In this document: positions 9,249 to 19,400 of the stretch, one piece after another
Layout of the letters: each line of letters starts with the position of its first letter
Numbering within the stretch: the stretch's first letter is position 1
Assembly: GCF_002939475.1 (NCBI RefSeq)
Contig: NZ_PKFQ01000001.1
Location: forward strand, 310,001-374,000
Length of the DNA: 64,000 bases
Direction of reading: 5' to 3'
Source of the DNA: Streptomyces cinnamoneus
GTDB lineage: Bacteria > Actinomycetota > Actinomycetes > Streptomycetales > Streptomycetaceae
The notes under the pieces: generated by a model
Databases searched by the model: none
Told to the model about the DNA's origin: nothing
What the model saw: the letters and a program-made list of their open reading frames with translations, nothing else
Program-made: the position numbers and the translations under genes

Positions 9249-11123
9249 TCAGGCCGCTCCCTTCACTCCGGTCAGGGCGACCTGGTAGGTGCGCGTCCAG
9301 TCGTCCAGCCGGACGGTGGACTCCACGAGGATCCGCTCGAATTCGGACAGGCTGCCCGTGGCGGTCTTGTCCGTCATCCGCCGTACGGCGTCCGCGTCGA
9401 GGAAGGGGCTCAGGGGCGCGTCGCCGTCGCCCGCCGCCGCGGTGAGGCCGGTGATCAGGGCCTGGTCGTAGGCCGGGTCCTGGATGGAGGGGTAGGCGGC
9501 CTTCGTGCGGCGCAGCACCGACTCCGGCAGCAGGTCGGCGGCGGCCGCGCGCAGCAGGGCCTTCTCCTGGCCCGTGTAGGTCTTCATGTCCCAGGGGATG
9601 TTGAACACGTACTCGACCAGGCGGTGGTCGCAGAACGGCACCCGGCCCTCCAGGCCGCTGGCCATGCCCATCCGGTCCTTCTTGTCGAGCAGGATCGGCA
9701 GCCACCGGGTCAGGGTCAGGTAGCCCAGTTCGCGGGTGCGCCGGTCCTCGGCGCCCTCGCCGTCGAGCAGCGGGACCTCGGCGAGCGCGGTGCGGTAGAG
9801 GTCGGCCTCGTACTCGCCGAGGTCGATGCCGTCGACGAACCAGGGGTGGAAGAGCGACCGCGGGTCGAGGCCCCGGTGGGCGCCCAGCTTGAGCCAGGGG
9901 AAGGTCTCCGCGCTGCGCGCGCCGGGGTCGGAGAACCACAGGTAGCCGCCGAACACCTCGTCGGCCCCCTCCCCGGACAGGGCCACGGTCGCGTGCTCGC
10001 GGACGGCGGCGAAGAGCAGGTAGAGGGAGACGTCCAGGTCCGCGAAGTTGAACGGCAGGTCCCAGGCGCCGAGGACGGTTCGCCGTACGGCCGGGTCGAG
10101 GAGCCCGGCACGGTCGAGGACGATCGGGTGGTGGTCGCTGCCGACGTGCCGGGCGACCTCCAGGGCGTACGGCCCGTCGGGCGTGGGACGGATCGCGTCT
10201 GCCCGGAAGTTCTCGGTGTGGCCGGTGAAGTCGACGGAGAAGGTGGAGAGCGAGCCGCCGTCGGCGGCGCGGGCCCGGGCCGCCAGGGCGGTCACCGTGC
10301 TGGAGTCCAGGCCGCCCGACAGCAGGGAGACCAGCGGCACGTCGGCGACCATCTGCCGCGGGACGATGTCGTCCAGCAGTTCGCGGACGGTGGCGACGGT
10401 GGTCTTGAGGTCGTCGGTGTGCGGGCGGGACTCCAGCGTCCAGTAGCGCTCCTCGGTGATGCCGTCGCGGCGGACCTTGAGCAGGTGGCCGGGCTTGAGC
10501 TCGCTCATGCCGCGGAAGGGGACGCGGCCGGGGCTGCGCAGGAAGAGGAGGGCGTCGCAGAGTTCCTCCGCGCCGGCCTCCGCCCGGGCCAGGGGGTTCG
10601 CGAGGATCGCCTTGGGCTCGGAGCCGAAGAGGACGCCGTCCGCCGTGGGGTGGTAGAAGAGCGGCTTGACGCCCAGCCGGTCCCGTACGAGCAGCAGTTC
10701 CTCGCGGGCGGTGTCCCAGACGGCTATGGAGTACATGCCGTTGAGCCGGCGCGCGAAGTCGTCGCCCCACTGGAGGTAGGCGCGCAGCGCGACCTCCGTG
10801 TCGCTGCGGGTGGTGAACCGGTGCCCGAGGAGGACCAGTTCCTCACGCAGTTCGCGGAAGTTGTATATCTCGCCGCCGTAGGAGATGACCGCGCGCGGCA
10901 GGCCGCCGGGGCCGTGCTCCGGCGTGCACATCGGCTGGGCGCCGTGCTCGAGGTCGATGATCGCCAGCCGCCGGTGCCCCAGTGCGGCGTGGGTGTCCAG
11001 CCAGGTGCCGCGGGCGTCGGGCCCTCTGGCAGCCAGCGTGTCGGTCATGGCGTCGAGGACCGGCGCCGAGGAGCCGGTGGTGAGGTCGCGGGAGAAGTCG
11101 ACCCATCCGGTGATGCCGCACAT
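9249..11123 (-). CDS. asnB: Asparagine synthetase (glutamine-hydrolysing)
   Basis: 624 residues. Cys2 directly after Met (MCGITGW) is the glutaminase nucleophile of the class II amidotransferase domain. The usual NGEIYN reads GGEIYN. The synthetase domain has the PP-loop SGGLDSS and later GEGADEVFGGY and LDKKDRMGMASGLE. It converts aspartate, glutamine and ATP to asparagine. The start is fixed by the required N-terminal Cys. A purine-rich AGAGAG site lies upstream. No RiPP precursor or lasso protease is seen nearby, so primary metabolism or cell-envelope amidation is more likely than lasso cyclisation. The TerD-CAP gene follows on the same strand. Confidence 0.93.
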   Translation of the reverse strand: MCGITGWVDFSRDLTTGSSAPVLDAMTDTLAARGPDARGTWLDTHAALGHRRLAIIDLEHGAQPMCTPEHGPGGLPRAVISYGGEIYNFRELREELVLLGHRFTTRSDTEVALRAYLQWGDDFARRLNGMYSIAVWDTAREELLLVRDRLGVKPLFYHPTADGVLFGSEPKAILANPLARAEAGAEELCDALLFLRSPGRVPFRGMSELKPGHLLKVRRDGITEERYWTLESRPHTDDLKTTVATVRELLDDIVPRQMVADVPLVSLLSGGLDSSTVTALAARARAADGGSLSTFSVDFTGHTENFRADAIRPTPDGPYALEVARHVGSDHHPIVLDRAGLLDPAVRRTVLGAWDLPFNFADLDVSLYLLFAAVREHATVALSGEGADEVFGGYLWFSDPGARSAETFPWLKLGAHRGLDPRSLFHPWFVDGIDLGEYEADLYRTALAEVPLLDGEGAEDRRTRELGYLTLTRWLPILLDKKDRMGMASGLEGRVPFCDHRLVEYVFNIPWDMKTYTGQEKALLRAAAADLLPESVLRRTKAAYPSIQDPAYDQALITGLTAAAGDGDAPLSPFLDADAVRRMTDKTATGSLSEFERILVESTVRLDDWTRTYQVALTGVKGAA

Positions 11124-11413
11124 CGTTCTCTGCTCTCTTTCGTTCTCGGTCGGTGGGTGCCGGGGCGCACCACGGGCCGTCGCGCGGGCCGGCGGCGTCG
11201 AGACCGCGGGCACCGATGCTTCGTACCGGGCGGGGCTTCCCTTCCGGGCCGCCCGCCGCAGCGTGTCCAGCCTTACTTGATCATGGTGGACCGAGGAGTC
11301 GCGTTCATGAAGTCCATACCGGGAAGCTCACAGCGGAACGAACGTCATGTTTCGTGAGGCAGAGGGGCGTACGGGCCGCCGTCCGTGGTCGCGTCCGGCG
11401 GCCGGGCATGCGG
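11124..11413. other. Upstream region of asnB
   Basis: About 290 bases, expected to contain the asnB promoter. The only open frames are very short and have no ribosome site worth defending. No clear -35/-10 pair found. Confidence 0.4.
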
Positions 11414-11462
11414 AACGGCCCTGCCCAAAGAGGTGCTCTAGCCTCCGGTGGGCAGGGCCGTT
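11414..11462 (-). terminator. Strong terminator behind the small hypothetical gene
   Basis: A perfect 14-base stem (11414-11427 with 11449-11462) with an internal GAGG/CCTC mini-stem, 11 bases beyond the stop at 11474. It separates this gene from asnB. Confidence 0.8.
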
Positions 11463-11473
11463 CGCGGGTGGTG

Positions 11474-11992
11474 TCAGCCGACGGCGACGGGCTGGGGGTC
11501 GATGAGCCTGGCTTCGTCCTCGACCGCCTGCCGCAGGTGGACGTCCTCGATCACGGAGGCCGGGTGGAGGGCGCTGCCGACCGAGTGCTGCCCGGCGTAG
11601 ACGGCGACCAGCTGGCGCACCTTCGCGCTGTCCGCCGACGCGCAGACGTCGTCGGTGCCGTCCACGTCGTCCAGTTCGGACCCGGTCGCGGAAAGGGTCG
11701 ACCATACTTCCTCGGCCGCGCTCATCAGCCGGTCGGCCTCTTCGCGCATGCGGTGCCAGGCGCCTTCGCGCAGGGCATGGTCCATGGCGGAGAGGGCCTC
11801 GAGGACGGTGGTGTAATCCTCGGCCAGACGCTCCTCCTGGTCTGTCGGATCAAGCACCCTGGCGGCCAACTCTGCGGCGTACATGAGGTCCTCCATGAGG
11901 AAGCGGTTCACGCTCGGGGCACACGGTTCGCCCCGGCCCTGCCATCGTCGCGCGCCGCGCAGACGGAAGCCGTCGTGACCACGGGTCGACAT
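11474..11992 (-). CDS. Hypothetical acidic helical protein
   Basis: 172 residues from ATG 11992, preceded by AGGTGA at good spacing; a TTG just upstream is a weaker choice. No signal peptide or membrane segment. The first ~35 residues are Arg/Gly-rich and could be an over-extension; the conserved-looking part starts near MEDLMYAAELAARVLD and is mainly helical and acidic, with Leu/Ala heptads up to about residue 110. I do not recognise the family. It stands alone between a strong terminator and a GMC oxidoreductase gene. Confidence 0.6.
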   Translation of the reverse strand: MSTRGHDGFRLRGARRWQGRGEPCAPSVNRFLMEDLMYAAELAARVLDPTDQEERLAEDYTTVLEALSAMDHALREGAWHRMREEADRLMSAAEEVWSTLSATGSELDDVDGTDDVCASADSAKVRQLVAVYAGQHSVGSALHPASVIEDVHLRQAVEDEARLIDPQPVAVG

Positions 11993-12110
11993 CAATATGT
12001 CACCTGCTCGGGTGTGTCCTGTTCGGATACCGCCACCCTCCCCCGCGGAAGCATATGAACTGACCAGCCTGGTGTTCGTCCTGGTGGGGCCGCCGGAGCG
12101 GAGCGGGGGG

Positions 12111-13685
12111 TCAGCGAGCGGGGACCGACTCGACGCCGCGGATCAGGTCGGCGGCCTTCTCGGCGATCATGATCGTGGGCGCGTTGGTGTTCCCCCGGAC
12201 GAGCGTCGGCATCACGGAGGCGTCGGCCACGCGCAGTCCGCGCACTCCGTGCACCCTCAGTTCGTAGTCGACGACCGGGCCCATCGCGCAGGTGCCGGCG
12301 GGGTGGTAGAGGGTGTGCAGCTCGCGCCGGGCGAAGTCGAGGAGGTCCGCGTCGCCGTCCGAGCGCGGCACCAGGTGGTCGGAGCGCCGGTGCGCGCGCA
12401 GGGCGGGCGCGTCCGCGATGGCGAGCAGGACCCGCAGGGCCCGTACCGCCGCCGCGCGGTCCTCCTCCGTGGACAGGTAGCGGTGCAGGATGCGGGGCTT
12501 GGCGCTGGGCAGCGCGGACCGGAGGGAGACCTTGCCGCGGCTGGTGGCGTCCAGCAGCACCGCGCCGTGGTGGAAGCCGTGGGCGACCGGGGCCGCGAGG
12601 CCCTCCTCGTGGAACATCGCGGGCACGGCGTGGAGCTGCACGTCCGGTGCGTCCAGGTCGTCGCGCGTACGGACGAAGCCGCCCGCCTCCCCGGCGTTGG
12701 AGGTGAGCGGCCCCCGGCCCTCCGACTCCAGCAGCGCGATGTTCTCCGGGGACTCCGCGGCCATCAGCGACTCGGTGTCGGTGAGGTGGATGAGGGGGAT
12801 GTGCCCGTGGTCCTGGAGGTTCTCCCCGACGGGGAGGTCCACGCGGGAGGTGATGCCGAGGGCCGCGAGCTCCGCGGCGATCCCGATGCCGGAAAGCATC
12901 AGCAGCTGCGGGGAGTTGTAGGCGCCGGCCGCGAGGACGACCTCCCGCCCGGCCCGCAGGTGCAGCGCTTCCCCGTGCCGTTCGGCCGCGACGCCGACGG
13001 CCCTGTCCCCGGAGAACAGCAGCCGGGTGCACTGGGTGTCCGGCAGCACGGTGAGGTTCGGCCGTTCCATGGCGGGACGCAGGTACGCGTCGGCGGTGCT
13101 GCACCGCAGTCCGTTCCGCTGCGTGAGCTCGTAGAAGCCGACGCCGTCCTGCTCGGGCCCGTTGAAGTCGGGGTTGAACGGGTGGCCCGCCTGCTGGGCG
13201 GCTTCCACGTAGGCGGCCATGAGCGGGCTCAGCGAACGGCCCTCGCTGACGGGCAGCGGGCCGCCGACCGCGTGCCACTGGGACGGCCCGCCGTGGTGGT
13301 CCTCGGCGCGCAGGAAGTAGGGGAGGACCTCGTCCCAGCTCCATCCCTTGGCCCCGGCGTCGGACCAGGCGTCGTAGTCCCTGCGGTTGCCGCGGATGTA
13401 GATCATGGCGTTCATGGACGACGAGCCGCCGAGCGTCCGGCCGCGCGGGAGGTAGCGGCGCCGTCCGCCCAGCCCCGGTTCGGGCTCCGTGCTGTAGTCC
13501 CAGTCGTACTTCGTCCGGAACAGCTTCGCGAACGCCGCCGGAATGTGGATTTCCGGTGCGTCGTCCACGGGTCCGGCCTCCACGAGCAGGACGCGGACGC
13601 CCGGGTCCTCGCTCAGCCGGGCGGCCAGCACACAGCCGGCCGATCCCGCCCCGACCACGATGTAGTCGTGGATCTCGTCACGCAT
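12111..13685 (-). CDS. GMC-family FAD oxidoreductase (choline/alcohol dehydrogenase-like)
   Basis: 524 residues, ATG 13685 behind GGGAGGGGAA. The N-terminal FAD dinucleotide motif is GAGSAG, followed by LVEAG. The GMC signatures are present: [15 protein letters not shown] early and [15 protein letters not shown] in the middle; the C-terminal HPAGTCAMG region with [10 protein letters not shown] supplies the catalytic His and Asn. It oxidises a primary alcohol to an aldehyde using FAD; the length fits choline dehydrogenase-like members. No betaine aldehyde dehydrogenase gene is adjacent, so choline is not favoured over other alcohols. Confidence 0.9.
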   Translation of the reverse strand: MRDEIHDYIVVGAGSAGCVLAARLSEDPGVRVLLVEAGPVDDAPEIHIPAAFAKLFRTKYDWDYSTEPEPGLGGRRRYLPRGRTLGGSSSMNAMIYIRGNRRDYDAWSDAGAKGWSWDEVLPYFLRAEDHHGGPSQWHAVGGPLPVSEGRSLSPLMAAYVEAAQQAGHPFNPDFNGPEQDGVGFYELTQRNGLRCSTADAYLRPAMERPNLTVLPDTQCTRLLFSGDRAVGVAAERHGEALHLRAGREVVLAAGAYNSPQLLMLSGIGIAAELAALGITSRVDLPVGENLQDHGHIPLIHLTDTESLMAAESPENIALLESEGRGPLTSNAGEAGGFVRTRDDLDAPDVQLHAVPAMFHEEGLAAPVAHGFHHGAVLLDATSRGKVSLRSALPSAKPRILHRYLSTEEDRAAAVRALRVLLAIADAPALRAHRRSDHLVPRSDGDADLLDFARRELHTLYHPAGTCAMGPVVDYELRVHGVRGLRVADASVMPTLVRGNTNAPTIMIAEKAADLIRGVESVPAR

Positions 13686-13942
13686 GGGCTTCCCCTCCCG
13701 GTGGGCGGTCCGCCACGACCCGGCCGCGGGCGGCCGGCTCGCGGGGGGCGGTCCCCCCTGACCGCACGGCGCTCCCATGATGGCCCGCCCCGGACCGCCG
13801 CCGCAGGCCGTGTGCGGCCCGCGGCCGAAAGCGGGCCGCTCCCGGGACGCCACGGGCCCGGGCGGGACGCCCGTCCGGATGCGGGGGCCGTGCCGGTGGC
13901 CTAGCCTCGACACACGACTGTCCCCCGCGGGAGTGAGGCGTG

Positions 13943-14881
13943 ATGGAGATCTTTCCCCCGGTCCCGCTGGCGGAATGGAAGGCTTCCAAGGAGACGCTGC
14001 ACCGCTTCGCCCAGGTCGTCGGCAAGATCCGGCTGGCCGGCAGCGTGCGCCGCAACCACTGGTGGAACGTTCCGTACCACGTCACGGGGTCCGGCATCAC
14101 GACGCGCCCCATGGGGCTGACGGACGGCAACCCGGTCTTCACGATCGACTTCGACTTCGTCGGTCACCGGCTGGTCGTGCGCGGCCTCGACGGCAGCGAG
14201 AGCTCCTTCTCGCTGCTCGGGCAGTCCGTGTCCTCCTTCCACCGCCGGACGCTGGCGGCGCTCCACGCGATCGGGGTGGAGGTGACCATGGAGCACCCCC
14301 ACCCCTTCGACCTCCCGGACGGGAGACGGCCGTTCGCCGAGGACACGGAGCACGCCGCCTACGATCCGTTCTGGGTCAACCGCTACTGGCAGGTGCTGAG
14401 CCAGGTCGGTCTGGTCCTGGAGGCGTTCTCCGCCGGATACTCCGGCAAGGTCAGTCCCGTCCACCACTTCTGGCACACCTTCGACATCGCGGTCACGCGG
14501 TTCTCCGACCGGAAGGTCGAGCAGGGGCCGGACACCGACCCCGTGACCCGCGAGGCGTACTCCCGGGAAGTCATCAGCGCGGGCTTCTGGTTCGGGGACG
14601 ACGCCTTCCCCCGGCCGACCTTCTACTCGTACGCCGCTCCGGAACCCGAGGGGCTGGCGGACGAGCCGCTGCTCCCCGAGGCGGCGCGGTGGGTCGACTT
14701 CCGCGGCGGTCGTCTGGCCGTACTGGACTACGACGACGTCCGGGGCGGCGAGGACGCCCCGCGCCGGGTGCTCGACTTCTACGAGAGCGTCTACCGGGCC
14801 GCGGCCCGGCGCGCCGGCTGGGACGTCGAGGGGCTGGCCTGCCCCGGGGGCGTCACGGATCCCGTCGTCGCCGGCACCTGA
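13943..14881 (+). CDS. DUF5996-family protein
   Basis: 312 residues. ATG 13943 is preferred over the adjacent GTG 13940 because GGGAG then sits at normal spacing. The protein resembles the conserved DUF5996 family ([12 protein letters not shown] near the start, [18 protein letters not shown] in the middle, AGFWFGDD later), rich in Trp and His. There is no signal peptide or membrane helix. The biochemical role of the family is not known to me. It is divergent from the GMC oxidoreductase gene (257 bases between) and converges on the secreted hydrolase gene with only 14 bases between the stops. Confidence 0.75.
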   Translation: MEIFPPVPLAEWKASKETLHRFAQVVGKIRLAGSVRRNHWWNVPYHVTGSGITTRPMGLTDGNPVFTIDFDFVGHRLVVRGLDGSESSFSLLGQSVSSFHRRTLAALHAIGVEVTMEHPHPFDLPDGRRPFAEDTEHAAYDPFWVNRYWQVLSQVGLVLEAFSAGYSGKVSPVHHFWHTFDIAVTRFSDRKVEQGPDTDPVTREAYSREVISAGFWFGDDAFPRPTFYSYAAPEPEGLADEPLLPEAARWVDFRGGRLAVLDYDDVRGGEDAPRRVLDFYESVYRAAARRAGWDVEGLACPGGVTDPVVAGT

Positions 14882-14895
14882 CCGCCCTCCGCCGG

Positions 14896-16122
14896 TCAGC
14901 CGCGGGGCCGCTCGGCGGCCGGGTCCTGGAAGCGCACTTCCGGGTGGGCGGGGTCGGGGCCGTCCAGCAGGGGCTGCGGGACGCCCCGCAGGTGCTGGTC
15001 GAAGAACGCGCCCGCGTAGGCACGGACGATGTCGGTCGCGCGGCTCCCGGACAACGGCGGCGGGGGGTCCGCAAGCGGCAGGCCGAGTTGTCCGGTGAGC
15101 CACGCCATGTCGCAGAAGCTGAAGTGGACGGAGCCGCTCACGGTCAGCCAGCGCTTCCAGCCGTCCAGGCGCTGCCACGCCTCGTCCCAGGTCGTGTCGG
15201 TGCCGTGCGGCCGGTGCGTCGCGTCGTCCGTGCCGAGCAGCAGGAAGGGCCGGCCGTCCAGGCCCCCGGCCGGAACGGGGTCGCGGAAGCCGCCGTCCAT
15301 GTTGAGCCCCGCCTTGAGCCGGTCGTCACGCGCCATGGCGGAGGCGGCGCTCGCGCCGCCCATCGAATGGCCGGCGACCCCGATGCGCCTGTCGTCGATC
15401 AGGCCGGCGTACCGCCAGGCGGGACGCGGACCGGTCAGCCGGTCGACCACGAAGGAGATGTCCTCGGCCCGGCCCCTGGCGGCCGCCCGGAAATCGGCGG
15501 GGGTCTGCGCCTTCTCGCACGCGACGCAGGTCAAGACCCGGCCGCCGGGAAACGCCGTGCCCGCCGACTCGTAGGCGTGGTCCACCGTGGCGACCACGTA
15601 GCCGCGGCTGGCGAGTTCCTCCGCGAGCACCGTCTGTGTGTAACGGGAGACGGAGAAGCCGGGGGAGAGCACCACCAGCGGGTGCCTGCCGCCCTCGGGG
15701 CGGGCGTCGGTACGGCTGTTGGTGCGGGTGGAACTGAGGACCCCGGGGTCCACGGCGCCCGTCAGGCCCCGGTCCTTCAGGAACAGCCGGATCTCCTCGG
15801 TGGTCGCGTACGGGGCCTGCCGGCCGGTGTGCGCACGCGCGGGGTAGTACACGTCGACCATCAGTTCCCGGGGGCCCGCCTCCGGAACCCACGGGTCCGG
15901 GCGGTCGCGGTCCACGAGGTGCAGGGTCGAGCGCCCCACCGCGTGGGCGCCGGTCGGCTCGGGCAGGCGCGGACTCGGGGCGCTCCGGTCGGCCCGGCCG
16001 TGGCCGGAGGATGCGGACACGGAGGCGGCCGGTCCGGGGGCCGCCGCCGCGGTGAGGGCGGTGGTGGCCGGGAGCAGGACCATGAGCGCGGTGACGACGA
16101 GGGGGCGAGGAAGTCTCTTCAC
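14896..16122 (-). CDS. Secreted alpha/beta hydrolase (PAF-acetylhydrolase-like)
   Basis: 408 residues from GTG 16122, chosen because it opens directly into a signal peptide (KRLPRPL, hydrophobic core, Ala-rich cleavage region near residue 28). No good ribosome site is visible, so translation may be leaderless or weak. Catalytic elements: nucleophile elbow GHSMGG and C-terminal SVHFSFCD for the His; the Asp is probably in the GTDD region. Overall layout (VYYPA, LVVLSPGF, YVVATVDHAYES) matches the platelet-activating-factor acetylhydrolase / polyester hydrolase group, i.e. secreted esterases on short acyl esters. It is divergent from the NACHT operon. Confidence 0.85.
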   Translation of the reverse strand: MKRLPRPLVVTALMVLLPATTALTAAAAPGPAASVSASSGHGRADRSAPSPRLPEPTGAHAVGRSTLHLVDRDRPDPWVPEAGPRELMVDVYYPARAHTGRQAPYATTEEIRLFLKDRGLTGAVDPGVLSSTRTNSRTDARPEGGRHPLVVLSPGFSVSRYTQTVLAEELASRGYVVATVDHAYESAGTAFPGGRVLTCVACEKAQTPADFRAAARGRAEDISFVVDRLTGPRPAWRYAGLIDDRRIGVAGHSMGGASAASAMARDDRLKAGLNMDGGFRDPVPAGGLDGRPFLLLGTDDATHRPHGTDTTWDEAWQRLDGWKRWLTVSGSVHFSFCDMAWLTGQLGLPLADPPPPLSGSRATDIVRAYAGAFFDQHLRGVPQPLLDGPDPAHPEVRFQDPAAERPRG

Positions 16123-16342
16123 CCCTTTGACGCTAGGCAACGCTCCCCCACCCTCACATCCGCCCGGGGTAGCCACCGGGCGTACCCCTGTGGTCTGACG
16201 GTGTGCCACCTCAGACGTAGCGGCCTCCCCGCCGCCTGCGCGGGACGGGGGCGACCGTATGGGGGTGCCCGGCCCCGGCTCGATGGTTTCCCTCACGCCC
16301 CGGGTGGGGCCCGGCATCGTTATCACCCGCAACCAAAGAGAG

Positions 16343-16371
16343 TTGCCCGCTCACTGTGCGCTGCCTAGGCT
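16343..16371 (+). promoter_or_regulatory. Promoter of the NACHT-sigma-ROK operon
   Basis: TTGCCC at 16343-16348 and TAGGCT at 16366-16371 with a 17-base spacer, a good match to the principal vegetative (HrdB-type) consensus in Streptomyces. Expected start of transcription is about 16378, giving a leader of roughly 65 bases before ATG 16444. It lies in the 321-base divergent gap (16123-16443), which otherwise shows no gene. Confidence 0.65.
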
Positions 16372-16443
16372 GATAAATGAGCCCAGGATCGCGCTCCTGC
16401 GCCCGGGCCCACCGCGCCGCCCTTCCAGCAGAAGGGTCTCGTC

Positions 16444-19400
16444 ATGCCCCGGATAGTCAGGCAGCCACAGGGGAAGGACTGGCGACACCGCTCGCGGACC
16501 CCGCTCTTCGTCCGCCGGCACGTGCACCGGGCGTGGCAGGCGGCGGTGCGCCTGTTCCATGTGACCCGCATGCGCTGCGTCGCCCAGTTCCAGGTCCCGG
16601 TGCCCAGGAGATGGCGGCGCGAGCGCCTGGGCCGGGCCCTGTGGCGGTACCTCGCGTACGCCGGGGCACTGGTCTTCCTGTGCTGGTTCGCGATAGGGAT
16701 CGACGCGCTCGTCGACTACCCCCACAGCCTGCTGAACCAGATGTGTGAGCACAAGGGAATGTCCTGCGGCATCGTCAGCGGTTCCCTGGGCCCGTTCCTC
16801 AGCCTCGGCCTCGCGACGTCCGTGTTCCTCCTCCTCCCCTACCCACAGGTGACGAGAAGGGTCAGCAGGACCGCGAGGAAGGATCCGAGAAGCCTGGTCC
16901 CCACGGCGGGGACGGTCCTCCAGCGCGTCGTCGGCCGCAAGGAGCTGTGCCAGGTCCTGACGCGGACCCTCCACGACCGTGCCATCCGCCGCCCCTGCCT
17001 GCTGGTGGGCAGCGTGGGGACGGGCAAGACCGCGGTGCTCGTGCAGCTCACCCAGATGCTGGCGCGCAAGCACGCCGTGCCCGTGCCGATCCGTCTCCGC
17101 TGCGTCACCGAGGACGATGCCGAGCTGGACTTCGCGAAGGCGGGACACCGGCGGTTCTGCGAGATGGTCGACTCCGACCTCTCCTCCGGAGGGCACGGTG
17201 ACCGGGTGTGGAGGCAGCTGGTGGCGGAGGGCAGAGTCGTCGTCATCGCCGACGGCCTGGAGGAGATGTTCGCCGAGGGAAGCCAGCAGAAGGAGCGCGA
17301 CATCGCCATCCGCCGCGCCATCCGGAAGGCCGAGGAGGAACAGCTCCCCCTGGTGATCGCCTCCCGGCCGCACCCTCCCCTGGAGGAGTCGGACGCGGCC
17401 ATCATCGACCTCGAACCGCTCAGCGAGGAGGCGGCGCTGGAGTACCTGTCGGAAGGCCACGAGAACTCCGACGAGCTCCGGCTGGACTGGATCGTGGAGA
17501 CCGCGGGGGTCGCGGAGGCACCGCTGTACCTCCAGATCACCCGGGAGTTGCGGCAGCACCACTGGCTGGAGTACCTGACCAAGTGCAAGGACTGGGAGGA
17601 CCTGGACACCCGCCACGCCGACCGGTCGACCCTTCGTCTGCGCCTCCTCGACACGTGGAGACGGGCCCTGGTCAAAGGGCATCTCCACGAGAACTACGCG
17701 CTCCCCGCCAAGGACCGCGCCGAAACGATCGAGGTCGTCTCCGCCCTCGCGTGCGTGGGGTTGCTGGAGGACAGCCTCGAAGTCCGCTTTGACCAGCTGA
17801 TCGGCCCGGCCGACCGGCCGGCCCTCTCACACGGCGTCAAGGGTGCCGTGGAGCGCCGGCTCCGGAGCTGGCAGCAGCACAGGCACGCCGGCGGCGCACG
17901 GGCCCAGATCTGGAACCAGCTCCAGCAGCGGGTCACCATCGTCGCGAACCACAGCCCCCCGCGCCTGCCGGACAAGGGCGAGGCCGCCCGCTGCCACAGC
18001 CGCCTGTCCCTGTACGCCGCGCAGGGCGAGCGCCTGGGCCTGGTCGAGACGGTCGGCGACAAGGTCCGCTTCCCCCACAGCATCCTCCAGGCGTACCTCG
18101 GTTCGCGTTTCCTGCGCGACGTGGGCGACGATCACCTCAAGGCGGCGCTGCAGGAGCCCGGACCGGGCAAGGAACTGCTCGTCGCCCTCGTCCTCAACTC
18201 GCGCATGGCCGAGTCCGACCGGCGTGAGGCCCCGGCGAAGCTGCTCCTGGGCGCCGCCGAGGACCGCTGCGACGTCAAGGCGTTCGACCTCTACGCCGCC
18301 GCACTGCAGATCGACCAGATGGACCCGGAGTCCGGCGACTTGCACACGGCGATCGCCGATTCCGTCCTCGACCGCTGGAACGAGATCACTCTCGGCGATC
18401 AGCGCTCGATCAGCACCGCGAAGGAAGCCCTGGTCCACCAGTTCGGCGAGACGCTCAAAACGATCAGCGGCTCGCGCGACAAGGGCGGCTCGGCCTCCGG
18501 CAAGAGCCCGGCGCTCCAGCAGTTCCTCAAGATCGCCTTCAAGGAGCCCCAGTACCCCGTCCGGCTGGCGATCGCCCAGGAACTCGGCGCCTGCGGCGAC
18601 GCCGCGTTCGAGATGCTGCGCGAACTGTTCCCCCTGCCCGCCGACGGGCCGCCGCCCTCGACGTACGACCCCTGGCGGCAGTACACCGAGCGGTACGAGG
18701 CGAAGAAGGACGAGGAGCGTGAGACCTTCGAGCGGTTCAACCGTGAGAACCCCACCATGAGCTACCGGGAGTCCGAGAAGTACCACGAGCTGGAGCACCG
18801 GCACCGAGAGGAGAAGAACGTCATCCGCCGGGAGTACGTCACCCGGGCGTGGCTCGTGCCCATGATGGTCGGCTCGGTCACCGACAAGCACCGCAGACAG
18901 GCCAGGGAAAGAGTGGAGCTGTGGCTCCAGCACCTGGACTGCGAGCGGCTGGGAAGCAACCGCGCGGAGCTTCCCCTCATTCTGGAGATCGCCCTCGCCC
19001 AGGGCTTCAAGAGCGCGGCCAACCGGCGGCGGCGCCACCGCGGCACCACACAGGAGACGCGGGAGTTCCTGGTGCAGCAGGCCGAGACGCTGCTCGCCCG
19101 CTCGCGCAGCTGGTACTCCCAGCTGACCCTGATCCACGCACTGTGCCTGTGGGAGATCCCGGACGACGCCGGCAGGCTCCCCGCCGAATCCGGGAGCACT
19201 CCCCCGTACGACGCCTCGCAGGCCGTCAGCCGATGGCTGTCGATGGCGGGCAGCAGACGCGACCCCAGGAGCCGGAAGCCCGGTGACGTCACTCCCGGAG
19301 GGAAGGAGCGTCTGCACCCCTTCGTGGCGGAGGCCGCCGAACTCTGCGCCCTCGCGCTGGAGACCGGTCACCCGGAGCGGTACATGTGGGTCGACGAGAA

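Noticed and set aside
11282..11326. A 14-codon frame upstream of asnB as a possible RiPP precursor
   Set aside because: The ribosome site is weak, there is no leader-core pattern, and no lasso protease or other RiPP enzyme lies beside asnB.
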